From assembly GCA_052034295.1 (NCBI GenBank), contig JBPOIS010000083.1, forward strand, positions 1-19,944: DNA of 19,944 bases, given 5' to 3'. Below are positions 6,330 to 13,727 of this stretch, piece by piece (position 1 is the stretch's first letter; every line of letters starts with the position of its first letter). The notes under the pieces were generated by a model. The model was not told where the DNA came from and did no database searches. It saw only the letters and a program-made list of their open reading frames with translations. A program made the translations under genes and the position numbers. The stretch is from JBPOIS01 sp052034295. Its GTDB lineage: Bacteria > Pseudomonadota > Gammaproteobacteria > Pseudomonadales > Moraxellaceae.

Positions 6330-6655
6330 GGGTGTCCCGTCTGCTGTGGCGCTATGGCCTGCCGGTGTGGGCGCTGGGCATGCTGGCGGTGCTCGGCTGG
6401 GTGCTGCTGGCCTATCAGGGCGGTGCCGTGCGCAGTCTGGGCAGCGGATTCATTTATGCGCTGCTGGTGCTGAATTTTCCGCTCAGCCTGCTGGCGCTGG
6501 CGCTGTTTCTGACGCTGATCGTCGCCCACCAGAAACACCCCCTGCCGCTGCTTGGGGTACTGGACCACAGCGTGTGGGGCTTTGTGCTGGTGTGGGGGCT
6601 GTTTGGGCTAGCCGGTCTGCTGCAGTGGTGGCTGGTCTGGCGTGCCCAGCGCTGA
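6326..6655 (+). CDS. Unknown 109-residue membrane protein at the end of the ccm operon
   Basis: Three hydrophobic segments are visible (about 12-29, 42-66 and 83-104), with an Arg-rich N terminus (MRVSRLLWRYG), a short loop with two His (VAHQKHPLPLL) and a Trp-rich last segment (LLQWWLVWRAQR). I do not recognise the family. Its ATG overlaps the ccmE stop, so it should be translated with ccmE, and it occupies the place where ccmF often follows. It lacks the size and WWD motif of CcmF and has no thioredoxin or CxxC motif, so it is neither CcmF, CcmG nor CcmH. An accessory role in heme or cytochrome assembly is inference from position alone. The last 48 bases overlap the 3' end of the gene on the opposite strand. 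Confidence 0.75.
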   Translation: MRVSRLLWRYGLPVWALGMLAVLGWVLLAYQGGAVRSLGSGFIYALLVLNFPLSLLALALFLTLIVAHQKHPLPLLGVLDHSVWGFVLVWGLFGLAGLLQWWLVWRAQR

Positions 6656-7153
6656 CCACCCGGCCCTGTGGGCCTGCTGCGTCATCTGCAGGAGACGGGC
6701 GGGCGGCAGGCTGGCAAAAATCCGCAGCCGGGTCAGCAGCTGCACATACACCTGATTGAACGCGCGGATCAGTTGCGGTCCGGTCCAGCCCATGCGCTCG
6801 GCCAGCTGCAGCGGCTCATCACAGCCCCAGTGCGCCTGCACCGGCGCCCCCGGCCAATCGGGCAGCCCGGTGCCCAGCAGCACATCGCTGAGCGTCAGCA
6901 CAAAATCCATGGGGGCAGCGGGCTCGGTGAAAGCCTGAATGGACTTGGTGTGCAGCCCCTCCAGTCGGTAGCCCTGTCCGGCCAGTTCCAGGGCGCGCAG
7001 GGTCAGCGGATGGATCTCTGCCTGTGGCGTCAGGCCAGCGCTGTGGGTGCGGAAGCGCCCACGGCCCAGCTGATACAGAATCACCTCGGCCATGATGCTG
7101 CGCACCGCATTGTGCTCATCGACAAACAGCACCGAAAACACCCGCTGTACCAT
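6608..7153 (-). CDS. ArsC-like/low-molecular-weight phosphatase-fold protein lacking catalytic cysteines
   Basis: This 181-residue protein starts MVQRVFSVLFVDEHNAVRS. That is the P-loop of the LMW tyrosine phosphatase/ArsC family (usually VCxxNxxRSxMAE), but the nucleophilic Cys is Asp12. Asn15, Arg18, Ser19 and the following MAE are kept. Further on, LTLSD replaces the usual TVCD, and LPDWPGAPVQAHWG matches the ArsC pattern CPxWPGxPxxAHWG with Leu in place of Cys. The fold is therefore recognisable, but every cysteine of the arsenate reductase relay is missing; only one Cys, after HWG, remains. It is unlikely to be an arsenate reductase or PTPase and may be a binding or regulatory relative. 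The start ATG at 7153 has GGGGGA eight bases upstream. It lies downstream of the RND pump and HD gene on the same strand. The 3' end overlaps the ccm-linked membrane protein gene tail to tail. Confidence 0.72.
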   Translation of the reverse strand: MVQRVFSVLFVDEHNAVRSIMAEVILYQLGRGRFRTHSAGLTPQAEIHPLTLRALELAGQGYRLEGLHTKSIQAFTEPAAPMDFVLTLSDVLLGTGLPDWPGAPVQAHWGCDEPLQLAERMGWTGPQLIRAFNQVYVQLLTRLRIFASLPPARLLQMTQQAHRAGWSALGTPDQPPLQQTG

Positions 7154-7182
7154 GATGGATTCCCCCGATCCCCAGACGCAAG

Positions 7183-7210
7183 CCGCCACCCTAGGGGGCA
7201 GATGTGGCGG
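7183..7210 (-). other. Inverted repeat ahead of the ArsC-like gene
   Basis: CCGCCAC (7183-7189) and GTGGCGG (7204-7210) can form a 7-bp stem with a 14-base loop in the leader between the HD gene and the ArsC-like gene. No T tract follows on the minus strand, so it is not a standard terminator. It could be an RNA processing or stability element, or chance in GC-rich DNA. Confidence 0.3.
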
Positions 7211-7247
7211 TCTGATGACAGCGTGGAGAGGTTGGGTTTTTTTCTGT

Positions 7248-7888
7248 TCAGTCCAGCAGGCCACGCAGCTCCTGCTGCAGATTCTGCCGGGCCTGCCCCT
7301 CCCAGTGGGGGGAGGCCAGGTCGCTGTGGTAGAGCCGCTCGCGCTGCAAAAACCGCTGCAGCACCTGCGCCCGCCCCCGCCGGTAGTCCGGTTCCGGCAC
7401 AAAGGCGTACTCCTGGCGGATCTGCCGGGCATAGTGGGCATAGGTGTCCGGGTCACGGGCCAGAATCGACAGGTCAATGTCCAGCAGGCGCAGGCCGTCG
7501 TCGTCCAGCCCCGCCGGATCGTGTGTGGCCGTGGCCAGAATCCAGCCCTGCAGGCGCTGCAGGGTGTCCGTCGGCAGGTGATCCTGCCAGTCACGCCACA
7601 ACCACTGGGCACTCTGTGGTTCGTTGTCCTGGCGCTGCGGGTCATACACCGCATCATGATAAAACAGCGCCAGCGCCACCGCGTCAGGCTGCTGTAGCTG
7701 TGCAGCGTGCAGGTCCACCTGCCACAGGCAGTCCTGCAGGTGCGACAGGGTGTGGTAGGCACGCGGTGCCGATTGCCAGCTGGTCAGCAGTGCCGCCAGT
7801 TGGTGATCCGCCGCCGGTCATCCTGCCGCCCGAAGCGGCGCCACAGTGCCTGCCCGCGGGTAGCCAGCATGTTCAGTGGGGTCCGCAT
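7248..7888 (-). pseudogene. HD-domain metal-dependent phosphohydrolase, broken by a one-base frameshift
   Basis: The main open frame (from 7718, GTG) encodes the HD hydrolase core of the COG4339 type: LALFYHDAVYD (the HD pair), DNEPQSAQ, ATATHDP, LLDIDLSILAR, IRQEYAFVP and a C-terminal ARQNLQQEL. The N-terminal part expected of this family is also present but in two frames. From ATG 7888 (AGGGG just upstream) one frame reads LATRGQALWRRFGRQDD and then stops after 34 residues. A different frame picks up at about 7806-7819 with HQLAALLTSWQSAPRAYHT and runs into the core. One base appears to be missing in the GC repeat CCGGCGGCGG. Either it is a real pseudogene or a sequencing error; a shortened protein from 7718 would lack the conserved YHTLSHL segment. 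The 7888 start is 5 bases after the RND pump stop, so it belonged to that operon. Confidence 0.7.
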
Positions 7889-7893
7889 TTCCC

Positions 7894-10800
7894 CTAGCCC
7901 CGCACCCAGCGGAACAACCGTATCAGGCCGATTTTGGCATCATCCAGGAAGGTGTAGATCACCGGCACCACCACCAGGGTCAGCAGGGTCGAGGTGATCA
8001 CCCCGCCGATGATGGCATGGGCCATCGGTGCCCGCTGCTCGGCGCCTTCACCCAGACCCAGCGCCAGCGGCACCATCCCCACCACCATCGCTGTGGTGGT
8101 CATCAGGATGGGCCGCATCCGGGTCCGCCCCGCGTCAATCAGTGCGGTGATGCGGTCGTCCCCTTTGGCAATTGCCTCCTTGGTGAAATCAATCAGCAGG
8201 ATGGCGTTTTTGGTGACCAGACCCATCAGCATGATGATGCCAATGATCGAAAAGATGTTCAGCGTGCTGCCAAACAGGAACAGCGCCAGGAATACCCCAA
8301 TCAGCGACAGCGGCAGGGACGACATGATCGCCATCGGCAGCAGGAAGCTGTTGAACTGCGAGGCCAGCAGCATGTAGATGAACAGGATGCCCAGCACCAG
8401 CGCAGCCGCGGCACTGGCGGCGGATTCGGCCATGTCCTTGTTGGCGCCCTCGACCTGGAAGCTGTATCCGGGCGGCAGTTTGGTCTGGTTTTGCAGGCGG
8501 GTCACATCTTCACCGATGTCACCCGCCGGTCGGCCCTGCGTGTTGGCACTGACCAGCACCTCACGGAACAGGTCGCGGCGGTTGATCTGCGAGGCCCCCA
8601 GCGTCTGGGTCAGCCGGGCCACCTGCGACAGCGGCACCTGCAGCGGCAGGCCAGTCTGCGGGTCGGTGCGGGACGAACTGAGGGTCATGCTGGCCAGCGT
8701 GCTGACCTGCCGGCGCAGGTCTTCAGGCAGGCGCACCTCGACATCGTAGTTTTCCCCCTGCGCGTCCTTCCAGGTGCTGACTTTTTCACCGGCCAGCAGG
8801 GGGCGCAGGGCTGCACCGACCTGACCCACCGACAGGCCCAGATCACTGGCGGCTTCGCGGTCGATCTGCACCGACAGGGTCGGCTTGGGTGATTTCAGCG
8901 AGCTTTCCAGATCGACCACGCCGGGGATTTTTTGCATGCCGGCCATGAACTCTGCGGAAATGCGCCGCAGCTCGTTCAGGTCACTGCCCTTGATCGAGAT
9001 CAGGATCGGCTTCACCCCGCCCGAGACCGATTCCTTGGCCGAGGCCACCGAGGTCACGGTGATCCCCGCCACCGAGCCCAGCCGCTCACGGATGTCCACG
9101 TTCATCTGCTCCAGGCCACGCTTGCGCTGATGCTTGGGTTTGAGCAACACCCGGATCTGCACGCGGTTGCGGCCCTGATAGCCGACGCTGTTGACTGAGG
9201 TATAGGTCTGGGTCACTTCGGGCTCCTGCCGCAGCAGGGCATCCACCTGATGGACCTTGGCCAGTGTGTACTCCAGCGAGGCATCCACAGGGGTTTCAAA
9301 TTTCACCCCGATTTCGCCGAGGTCAGGGGTGGGAACAAACTCCTTGCCCACCAGCCCAGCCAGCATGAAGGCCACCACCAGTGATGCAAATGCCGCCAGC
9401 AGGGTGGTCTTGCGCCAGTGCAGGCAACGCGCCAACAGGCGGGAATACCAGAGGCTAAACTCCTCCAGCAGCCGCTCAAAGGCATCCAGGCCACGCCGGA
9501 ACAGGTTGGGTTTTTTGAAGGGATCGGGGGGGACTTCCGGCCATATCGATGACAGCATCGGGTCGAGCGTGAACGACACAAACATCGACAGCAGCACCGC
9601 TGCCGAGACCGTCACCCCAAACTGATAAAAAAACCGGCCAATGATGCCTTCCATGAAGGCCACCGGCAAAAACACCGCCACGATGGTCAACGTGGTGGCC
9701 ATCACCGCCAGGCCGATCTCCTCGGTGCCATCCAGGGCCGCACGCCGATGGTCCTTGCCCATGGCGGCGTGGCGGACGATGTTTTCCCGCACCACGATGG
9801 CATCATCGATCAGCAGGCCGATGCACAGTGACAGTGCCATCAGGGTCATGACATTGATGGTGAAGCCAAACATGTTCATCACCATCAGCGTGCCAAACAG
9901 CGAGATCGGCAGGGTCAGGCCGGTGATGATGGTCGAGCGCCAGGAGCCCAGAAACAGCAGCACGATCAGCACCGCCAGAATGCCCCCTTCGATCAGGGTG
10001 CGCACCACGTCATTGAGCGAGGCGCGGATGCTCTGGGCACTGTCGGCCACCACGGTCATTTCCACACCGGGGGGCAGGGTGGGGCGGATTTCTTCCAGCC
10101 GGGCGCGGGTGGCATCGACCACGCCAATCACGTTGGCCCCGGAGGATTTGATGATGTCCAGACCGACCGCATTCTGGCCATTGATCAGGGCCGCACTGTC
10201 CTGATCAGCCTGGGCGTCCTGCACGTCGGCCACCTGTTCCAGATAGATCGGCTGGCCATTGGGCCGGGCCACCACCAGTCGGCCAAACTGCTGCGGCTGG
10301 ACCAGACGGCCCTGGATCTGCACCACCAGTTCGCGGCCACCGTCCTTGAGGTAGCCGCTGGGCAGCTCGACGTTTTCGGTGCGCAGGGTGTTCAGCACCT
10401 GATCGACGCTGACATGCATGGCCTGCAGGCGCACCGGGTCCAGGGCCACCCGGATCTGCCGCTTGACCGTGCCCAGCAGGTTGACCTTGCCCACGCCGGT
10501 CACGGTTTGCAGGCGTTTGCTGACCACCTGGTCCAGATAGCTGGACAGTTCACGCATGGGCATGGTGCTGGAGCGGAACACCACCGACACCACCGGCACC
10601 GAAGACGGGTCATAGCGTTCGATGGTGGGGTCCTTGATGCCTTCACGCAGGGTCGGGCGGATCTGGGCGATGCGGTCGCGCACGTCCTGCGCCGCCAGCG
10701 TGCTGGGCACATTGAGGTCAAACTGCACGATCACCAGCGACATGCCATCCCGGCTGGTGGAAATGACCTGCTTGACGCCGGCGATGGTGTTGATGCTGTC

Positions 10801-11004
10801 TTCCAGCGGGCGGCTGACATCGGCCTCAACCACTTCAGGCGAGGCCCCCGGATACACCGTACTGACCACCACATACGGAAAATCCACACTGGGAAATTCT
10901 TCTACTTTCATGCGCTGCCAGGACGCCAGTCCCAGCACCATCAACGCAAGCATCATCATGGTGGCAAACACCGGATGATTGACACTGACACGGGTCAGCC
11001 ACAT
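7894..11004 (-). CDS. HAE1-family RND multidrug efflux pump, inner-membrane transporter
   Basis: A full-length 1036-residue RND transporter with the usual two-fold layout: TM1 at the N terminus (VFATMMMLALMVLGL), a large periplasmic porter loop, TM2-6 (about 335-500), a second porter loop, and TM8-12 near the end. The proton-relay Asp pair is present in TM4 (Asp400, Asp401 in GLLIDDAIVVREN) and the TM10 Lys in GLVTKNAILLIDF. These residues show that it is proton-driven. The ERYDPSSVP and VNLLGTVKRQIRV stretches are typical of HAE1/MdtB-like pumps. The substrate cannot be deduced. The adaptor gene lies only 3 bp upstream, so the two form an operon. No outer-membrane channel gene is in the window, so it must use a TolC-like protein encoded elsewhere. 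Confidence 0.95.
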   Translation of the reverse strand: MWLTRVSVNHPVFATMMMLALMVLGLASWQRMKVEEFPSVDFPYVVVSTVYPGASPEVVEADVSRPLEDSINTIAGVKQVISTSRDGMSLVIVQFDLNVPSTLAAQDVRDRIAQIRPTLREGIKDPTIERYDPSSVPVVSVVFRSSTMPMRELSSYLDQVVSKRLQTVTGVGKVNLLGTVKRQIRVALDPVRLQAMHVSVDQVLNTLRTENVELPSGYLKDGGRELVVQIQGRLVQPQQFGRLVVARPNGQPIYLEQVADVQDAQADQDSAALINGQNAVGLDIIKSSGANVIGVVDATRARLEEIRPTLPPGVEMTVVADSAQSIRASLNDVVRTLIEGGILAVLIVLLFLGSWRSTIITGLTLPISLFGTLMVMNMFGFTINVMTLMALSLCIGLLIDDAIVVRENIVRHAAMGKDHRRAALDGTEEIGLAVMATTLTIVAVFLPVAFMEGIIGRFFYQFGVTVSAAVLLSMFVSFTLDPMLSSIWPEVPPDPFKKPNLFRRGLDAFERLLEEFSLWYSRLLARCLHWRKTTLLAAFASLVVAFMLAGLVGKEFVPTPDLGEIGVKFETPVDASLEYTLAKVHQVDALLRQEPEVTQTYTSVNSVGYQGRNRVQIRVLLKPKHQRKRGLEQMNVDIRERLGSVAGITVTSVASAKESVSGGVKPILISIKGSDLNELRRISAEFMAGMQKIPGVVDLESSLKSPKPTLSVQIDREAASDLGLSVGQVGAALRPLLAGEKVSTWKDAQGENYDVEVRLPEDLRRQVSTLASMTLSSSRTDPQTGLPLQVPLSQVARLTQTLGASQINRRDLFREVLVSANTQGRPAGDIGEDVTRLQNQTKLPPGYSFQVEGANKDMAESAASAAAALVLGILFIYMLLASQFNSFLLPMAIMSSLPLSLIGVFLALFLFGSTLNIFSIIGIIMLMGLVTKNAILLIDFTKEAIAKGDDRITALIDAGRTRMRPILMTTTAMVVGMVPLALGLGEGAEQRAPMAHAIIGGVITSTLLTLVVVPVIYTFLDDAKIGLIRLFRWVRG

Positions 11005-11007
11005 GGT

Positions 11008-12183
11008 TCAGCCTCCCACTGCGGCAGTGCGGGGCTGCGGCGCGGGCAATACCACCGCACGACCCGCAGCTTCAGGGCTCAGCTCAATCCGGATCACCGG
11101 CTCACCGGCCGCCACCCCGTCGATCAGGACCCGGTTGTTCAGGGGGTCCTGCTGCACCACCCGCACCGGCTGGCGGACCAGTTTTTGCTGGCGCACCACC
11201 CACACATAGGGCTGGTCGCCACGCTTCAGGGCCACGGCCGGAATGGCCACCCCCTGCACCACACCGCTGCCGGCCACGGTGCCACGCACAAACTGGCCGG
11301 GGCGCAGGGCCATGTTCGGCGTCTGCACCTGCGCAAAAAAGGTCTGGCTGCGGCTGAGGCGATCGGTGGCTGGATTCAGGCGGGTCAGTACCGCGCTGAA
11401 CGTCTGGCTGGACAGGCCTTCCACCTCAAACGACAGGGTCTGGCCAGATTGCAGGGGCAAATCGGCGTTGCCCGACAGGGTGCCGGCCACCTCCAGATCA
11501 TTGGGGTTCATCACTTCAAACAGGGTCTGGCCCATCTGCACCATCTGGCCGGAGTTGACCTGGCGCTGGGTGACCCAGCCGCTCAGCGGTGCCCGCACCA
11601 CCGCATCTTCAACGGCCTTGCGGGCAATCCGGGCCATGGCCTGCTGGGCACGCAGGTTTTGTTGCTGGGCTGTGGCTTCGGCCTGGGCACGTTCCAGCTC
11701 CAGCCGCGAGGCAAAACCCTTGGCAAAAAGGGCCTCATAGCGGCGCAGGTTGTTCTGGGCCAGCGTCAGCTGGGCCTGAATGCCGGATTCATTGGCCTGT
11801 GCCTGCAGCAGGCGGGCCTGACTGTCCTGGTCATTGATGCGCGCCAGAACCTGACCCTGCTGGACCGGCGTGCCCACCCGCACCACCACATCGCGGATCT
11901 GGCCACTGCTCTGCGCCTGAACCGTGGTGCTGCTCAGGCTCTGCAGGGTGCCGGTGAACAGCGCCGTGGGACGGATTTGCACCGCTTGGGCCAGGGCCAC
12001 ATCCAGGTCGGTCAATTGCAGGGCAGCGGCCTGGGCACGGTGCGTTGTGTCTGTTCGTGCCGGGGCATCCGGGCCGCCGCAGGCAGACAGCCCCAGCGTC
12101 ACCGGCACCACCCAGATCATCCACATCCATGGGGATGAAAGGGCACGTCGATGTGAACACAGACGATTGGCGCAAACAGGCAT
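11008..12183 (-). CDS. RND efflux periplasmic adaptor (membrane fusion) lipoprotein
   Basis: A 391-residue adaptor. It opens with a signal whose lipobox LSAC places the acylated Cys at residue 35, then the usual adaptor order: a first beta-barrel/lipoyl half (VQAQSSGQIRDVVVRVG..VQQGQVLARI), a coiled-coil hairpin (about 130-200), the second lipoyl half (VRAPLSGWVTQRQVNSGQMV), a beta-barrel and a membrane-proximal domain (IPAVALKRGDQPYVW). It links the inner-membrane pump to an outer-membrane channel. I chose the ATG at 12183, with GGGAAG about seven bases upstream; the frame extends further to 12261 but that part lacks a signal-like start. A still later Met (residue 20) would also keep the lipobox. 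It is first in the operon, with a plausible promoter at 12286-12313. Confidence 0.92.
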   Translation of the reverse strand: MPVCANRLCSHRRALSSPWMWMIWVVPVTLGLSACGGPDAPARTDTTHRAQAAALQLTDLDVALAQAVQIRPTALFTGTLQSLSSTTVQAQSSGQIRDVVVRVGTPVQQGQVLARINDQDSQARLLQAQANESGIQAQLTLAQNNLRRYEALFAKGFASRLELERAQAEATAQQQNLRAQQAMARIARKAVEDAVVRAPLSGWVTQRQVNSGQMVQMGQTLFEVMNPNDLEVAGTLSGNADLPLQSGQTLSFEVEGLSSQTFSAVLTRLNPATDRLSRSQTFFAQVQTPNMALRPGQFVRGTVAGSGVVQGVAIPAVALKRGDQPYVWVVRQQKLVRQPVRVVQQDPLNNRVLIDGVAAGEPVIRIELSPEAAGRAVVLPAPQPRTAAVGG

Positions 12184-12285
12184 GATCAGGCTTCCCAGCA
12201 CTGGATAGAGGCAGCACGGATCATACGCAAAAAATGCGCTGCACAGGCGGATCACCTGCATGAAAAAACGCCAACTTAGCCACCC

Positions 12286-12313
12286 TTTATCCGTGAACCA
12301 CAGGGCTTTTCAA
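12286..12313 (-). promoter_or_regulatory. Probable sigma-70 promoter of the efflux operon
   Basis: On the minus strand TTGAAA (12313-12308) is followed after 16 bp by GATAAA (12291-12286), about 105 bases before the adaptor start codon. Matches are four or five of six for the -35 and four of six for the -10. The neighbouring sequence is the most AT-rich part of the intergenic region. Confidence 0.45.
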
Positions 12314-12316
12314 TTC

Positions 12317-12332
12317 TGTAAAGTTATGTAAA
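12317..12332. promoter_or_regulatory. Direct repeat TGTAAA-N4-TGTAAA, possible operator
   Basis: TGTAAA occurs at 12317-12322 and again at 12327-12332, a 10-bp repeat (one helical turn), directly upstream of the -35 element of the efflux promoter. Such in-phase direct repeats are typical of OmpR/PhoB-type response regulator sites. The regulator is unknown, and the site could also act on the divergent plus-strand gene. Confidence 0.3.
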
Positions 12333-12401
12333 CATAAACACATCGCCCCATGGCCGCACCTGTTGAGGCCAGCCCGAGGACAACAACAAGGATACCCCAT
12401 C

Positions 12402-12737
12402 GTGCACGCGGCCAACCTTCACCAGCACACACTGAGCACCCTGGAGGAGCTGATCCAGCAGGCCCGCCGCCATGACCGGCAGTGGGTGCATGCGCTCAAA
12501 CGCATTCAGTACTGGGTGGGCCTGCGCGACTATGCCTCGGCCCAGACTGCCTGGCGGCAACTGCTGCAGCCTGTGCGCGGCAGCTTCCATGAGTTCTTTA
12601 TTTATTGTGCAGATCTGGATCAGATGCGTGAGCTGAACCGGCAGCTTGATGATGCGCGACAGGAACTCAGCCTGGCCCTGGAACAGCTCTGCAGCGGACC
12701 GGACCCGCGCATCAGCGCTGTCTCCACGGCCTCCTAG
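12402..12737 (+). CDS. Unknown 111-residue helical protein
   Basis: A small soluble protein read from a GTG at 12402, which has AAGGA nine bases upstream. The frame also extends to a TTG at 12363 without a ribosome site. It is predicted to be almost all helix, with repeated amphipathic stretches (LEELIQQARR, WVHALKRIQYW, LNRQLDDARQELSLALEQL), many Gln and Trp, and no signal peptide, membrane segment or known motif. It is divergent from the efflux operon and converges with the DUF4124-like gene, 17 bases apart. I do not recognise it. The good ribosome binding site and the codon use of the frame support a real gene. Confidence 0.6.
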   Translation: MHAANLHQHTLSTLEELIQQARRHDRQWVHALKRIQYWVGLRDYASAQTAWRQLLQPVRGSFHEFFIYCADLDQMRELNRQLDDARQELSLALEQLCSGPDPRISAVSTAS

Positions 12738-12754
12738 GGCGGGGTGGTCCCTGC

Positions 12755-13465
12755 TCAGGGCAGGGCAGGCCTGGATGATGGCTCCACCAGCAGCTGGGGG
12801 TTTTTTTCCAGATACACCAGCCGCTGAATGGCCTGGTCATACTGGTGCTGGGTGCTGCTTTCCTGTTGTTTCAGGGCCAGCAGGTTCTGCTGCAGCAGCT
12901 GCATCTGCTCCTGCTGGGTGCTGAGCTGGTGGTTCAGGGTGGCGGGAATCCGGTCCCCGCGCCGCTCATATGCGGCAGCAGACGCCACGTCTTTCTGATG
13001 GGTCAGGGTGAGTTCGCTGAGCTGCTTTTCCAGGGTCGCCCGGCGCCCACGCAGGTCACGCAGCAGCCGGTCGCGCTGGGCGATGGCATTCACGGACGAG
13101 GAATACAGCCGGACCAGGTTACGGTCGGCCATGCGCTGGGCATTCTGCTGATCCAGAAGGGCCTTGCGCCGTGCCTGCAGGGCCACAGAATAGGGCGGCA
13201 CCCGCTTGACCACCTGCATGTTGGCGTCCAGGCCTTCATAGCCATTCCTGATGTGCTGCTCGGTGATGGTGGCACTGAGCACCGGAACGCCATTGGCATG
13301 GGTCCGGTACCAGCGCACCACTGGCGTGTTGCCGCTGCGGCTCTCGGCTCCCCTCATGGGCGCAGCCTGGCCCGGCCCGGCGGCAAACAGCAGGGCCATG
13401 CCCAGCCCCACACAGGCCAGCAGGGGGCGATGCCGCCGCAGTGCAGGATTTGACCCATCAGTCAT
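12755..13465 (-). CDS. DUF4124-like exported protein with coiled-coil tail
   Basis: The 236-residue protein begins with a signal peptide (RRHRPLLACVGLGMALLFAAGPGQA, cut near residue 35). Next is a short domain similar to the DUF4124 type: VVRWYRTHANGVPVLSA, then GYEGLDANMQVVKRVPPY. The rest is a long coiled coil rich in Gln, Leu, Arg and Ala (about 95-215). Such proteins are periplasmic or envelope-associated and of unknown function in Pseudomonadales. I chose the ATG at 13463-13465 because GGGAGAGG lies seven to eight bases upstream and it places the signal peptide at the N terminus; the longer frame from 13519 does not. It is divergent from pilG. I see no T tract after its stop, so its end is unmarked. 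Confidence 0.75.
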   Translation of the reverse strand: MTDGSNPALRRHRPLLACVGLGMALLFAAGPGQAAPMRGAESRSGNTPVVRWYRTHANGVPVLSATITEQHIRNGYEGLDANMQVVKRVPPYSVALQARRKALLDQQNAQRMADRNLVRLYSSSVNAIAQRDRLLRDLRGRRATLEKQLSELTLTHQKDVASAAAYERRGDRIPATLNHQLSTQQEQMQLLQQNLLALKQQESSTQHQYDQAIQRLVYLEKNPQLLVEPSSRPALP

Positions 13466-13654
13466 GGTGTTGCCTCTCCCAGATTGGCATGGCGGTGTGC
13501 AGGCCGGCCTGTGTCCCATGCAGCCTGAACGGCATGAGTATGCACAATTATTTGCTGCGCATTTTGAAGTGTTGATGCAAAACGATCAACAATGGTTTAA
13601 ATTGGCATTTGTGACGTGGCTATGCTACAAAAACGACATCGCTCGCCTTGAATG

Positions 13655-13702
13655 GGCAGGTCTGGAAGGCGGGCGGCCAGGCGCATGAGAGTACGACCTG
13701 CC
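13655..13702 (+). promoter_or_regulatory. Inverted repeat in the leader of the pil-chp operon
   Basis: GGCAGGTC (13655-13662) and GACCTGCC (13695-13702) are exact 8-bp inverted repeats around a 32-base loop, ending ten bases before the AGGAAG ribosome site of pilG. They could form a leader hairpin affecting pilG translation or be a protein-binding site. The AT-rich stretch 13545-13640 just upstream probably holds the promoter, but I cannot place -35 and -10 boxes confidently (TATGCT at 13621 is one candidate). Confidence 0.3.
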
Positions 13703-13727
13703 TTAATCCTTCAGGAAGATGCAGCAA

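Noticed and set aside
10414..12138. Plus-strand open frame of 574 residues opposite the RND pump and adaptor
   Set aside because: Shadow of two convincing genes; the translation is low-complexity His/Gln/Gly/Arg.
12749..12765. Hairpin CCCTGC-TCAGG-GCAGGG between the convergent 111-residue and DUF4124-like genes
   Set aside because: No T tract on either strand and only six base pairs; it overlaps the end of a coding region, so it is not convincing as a terminator.
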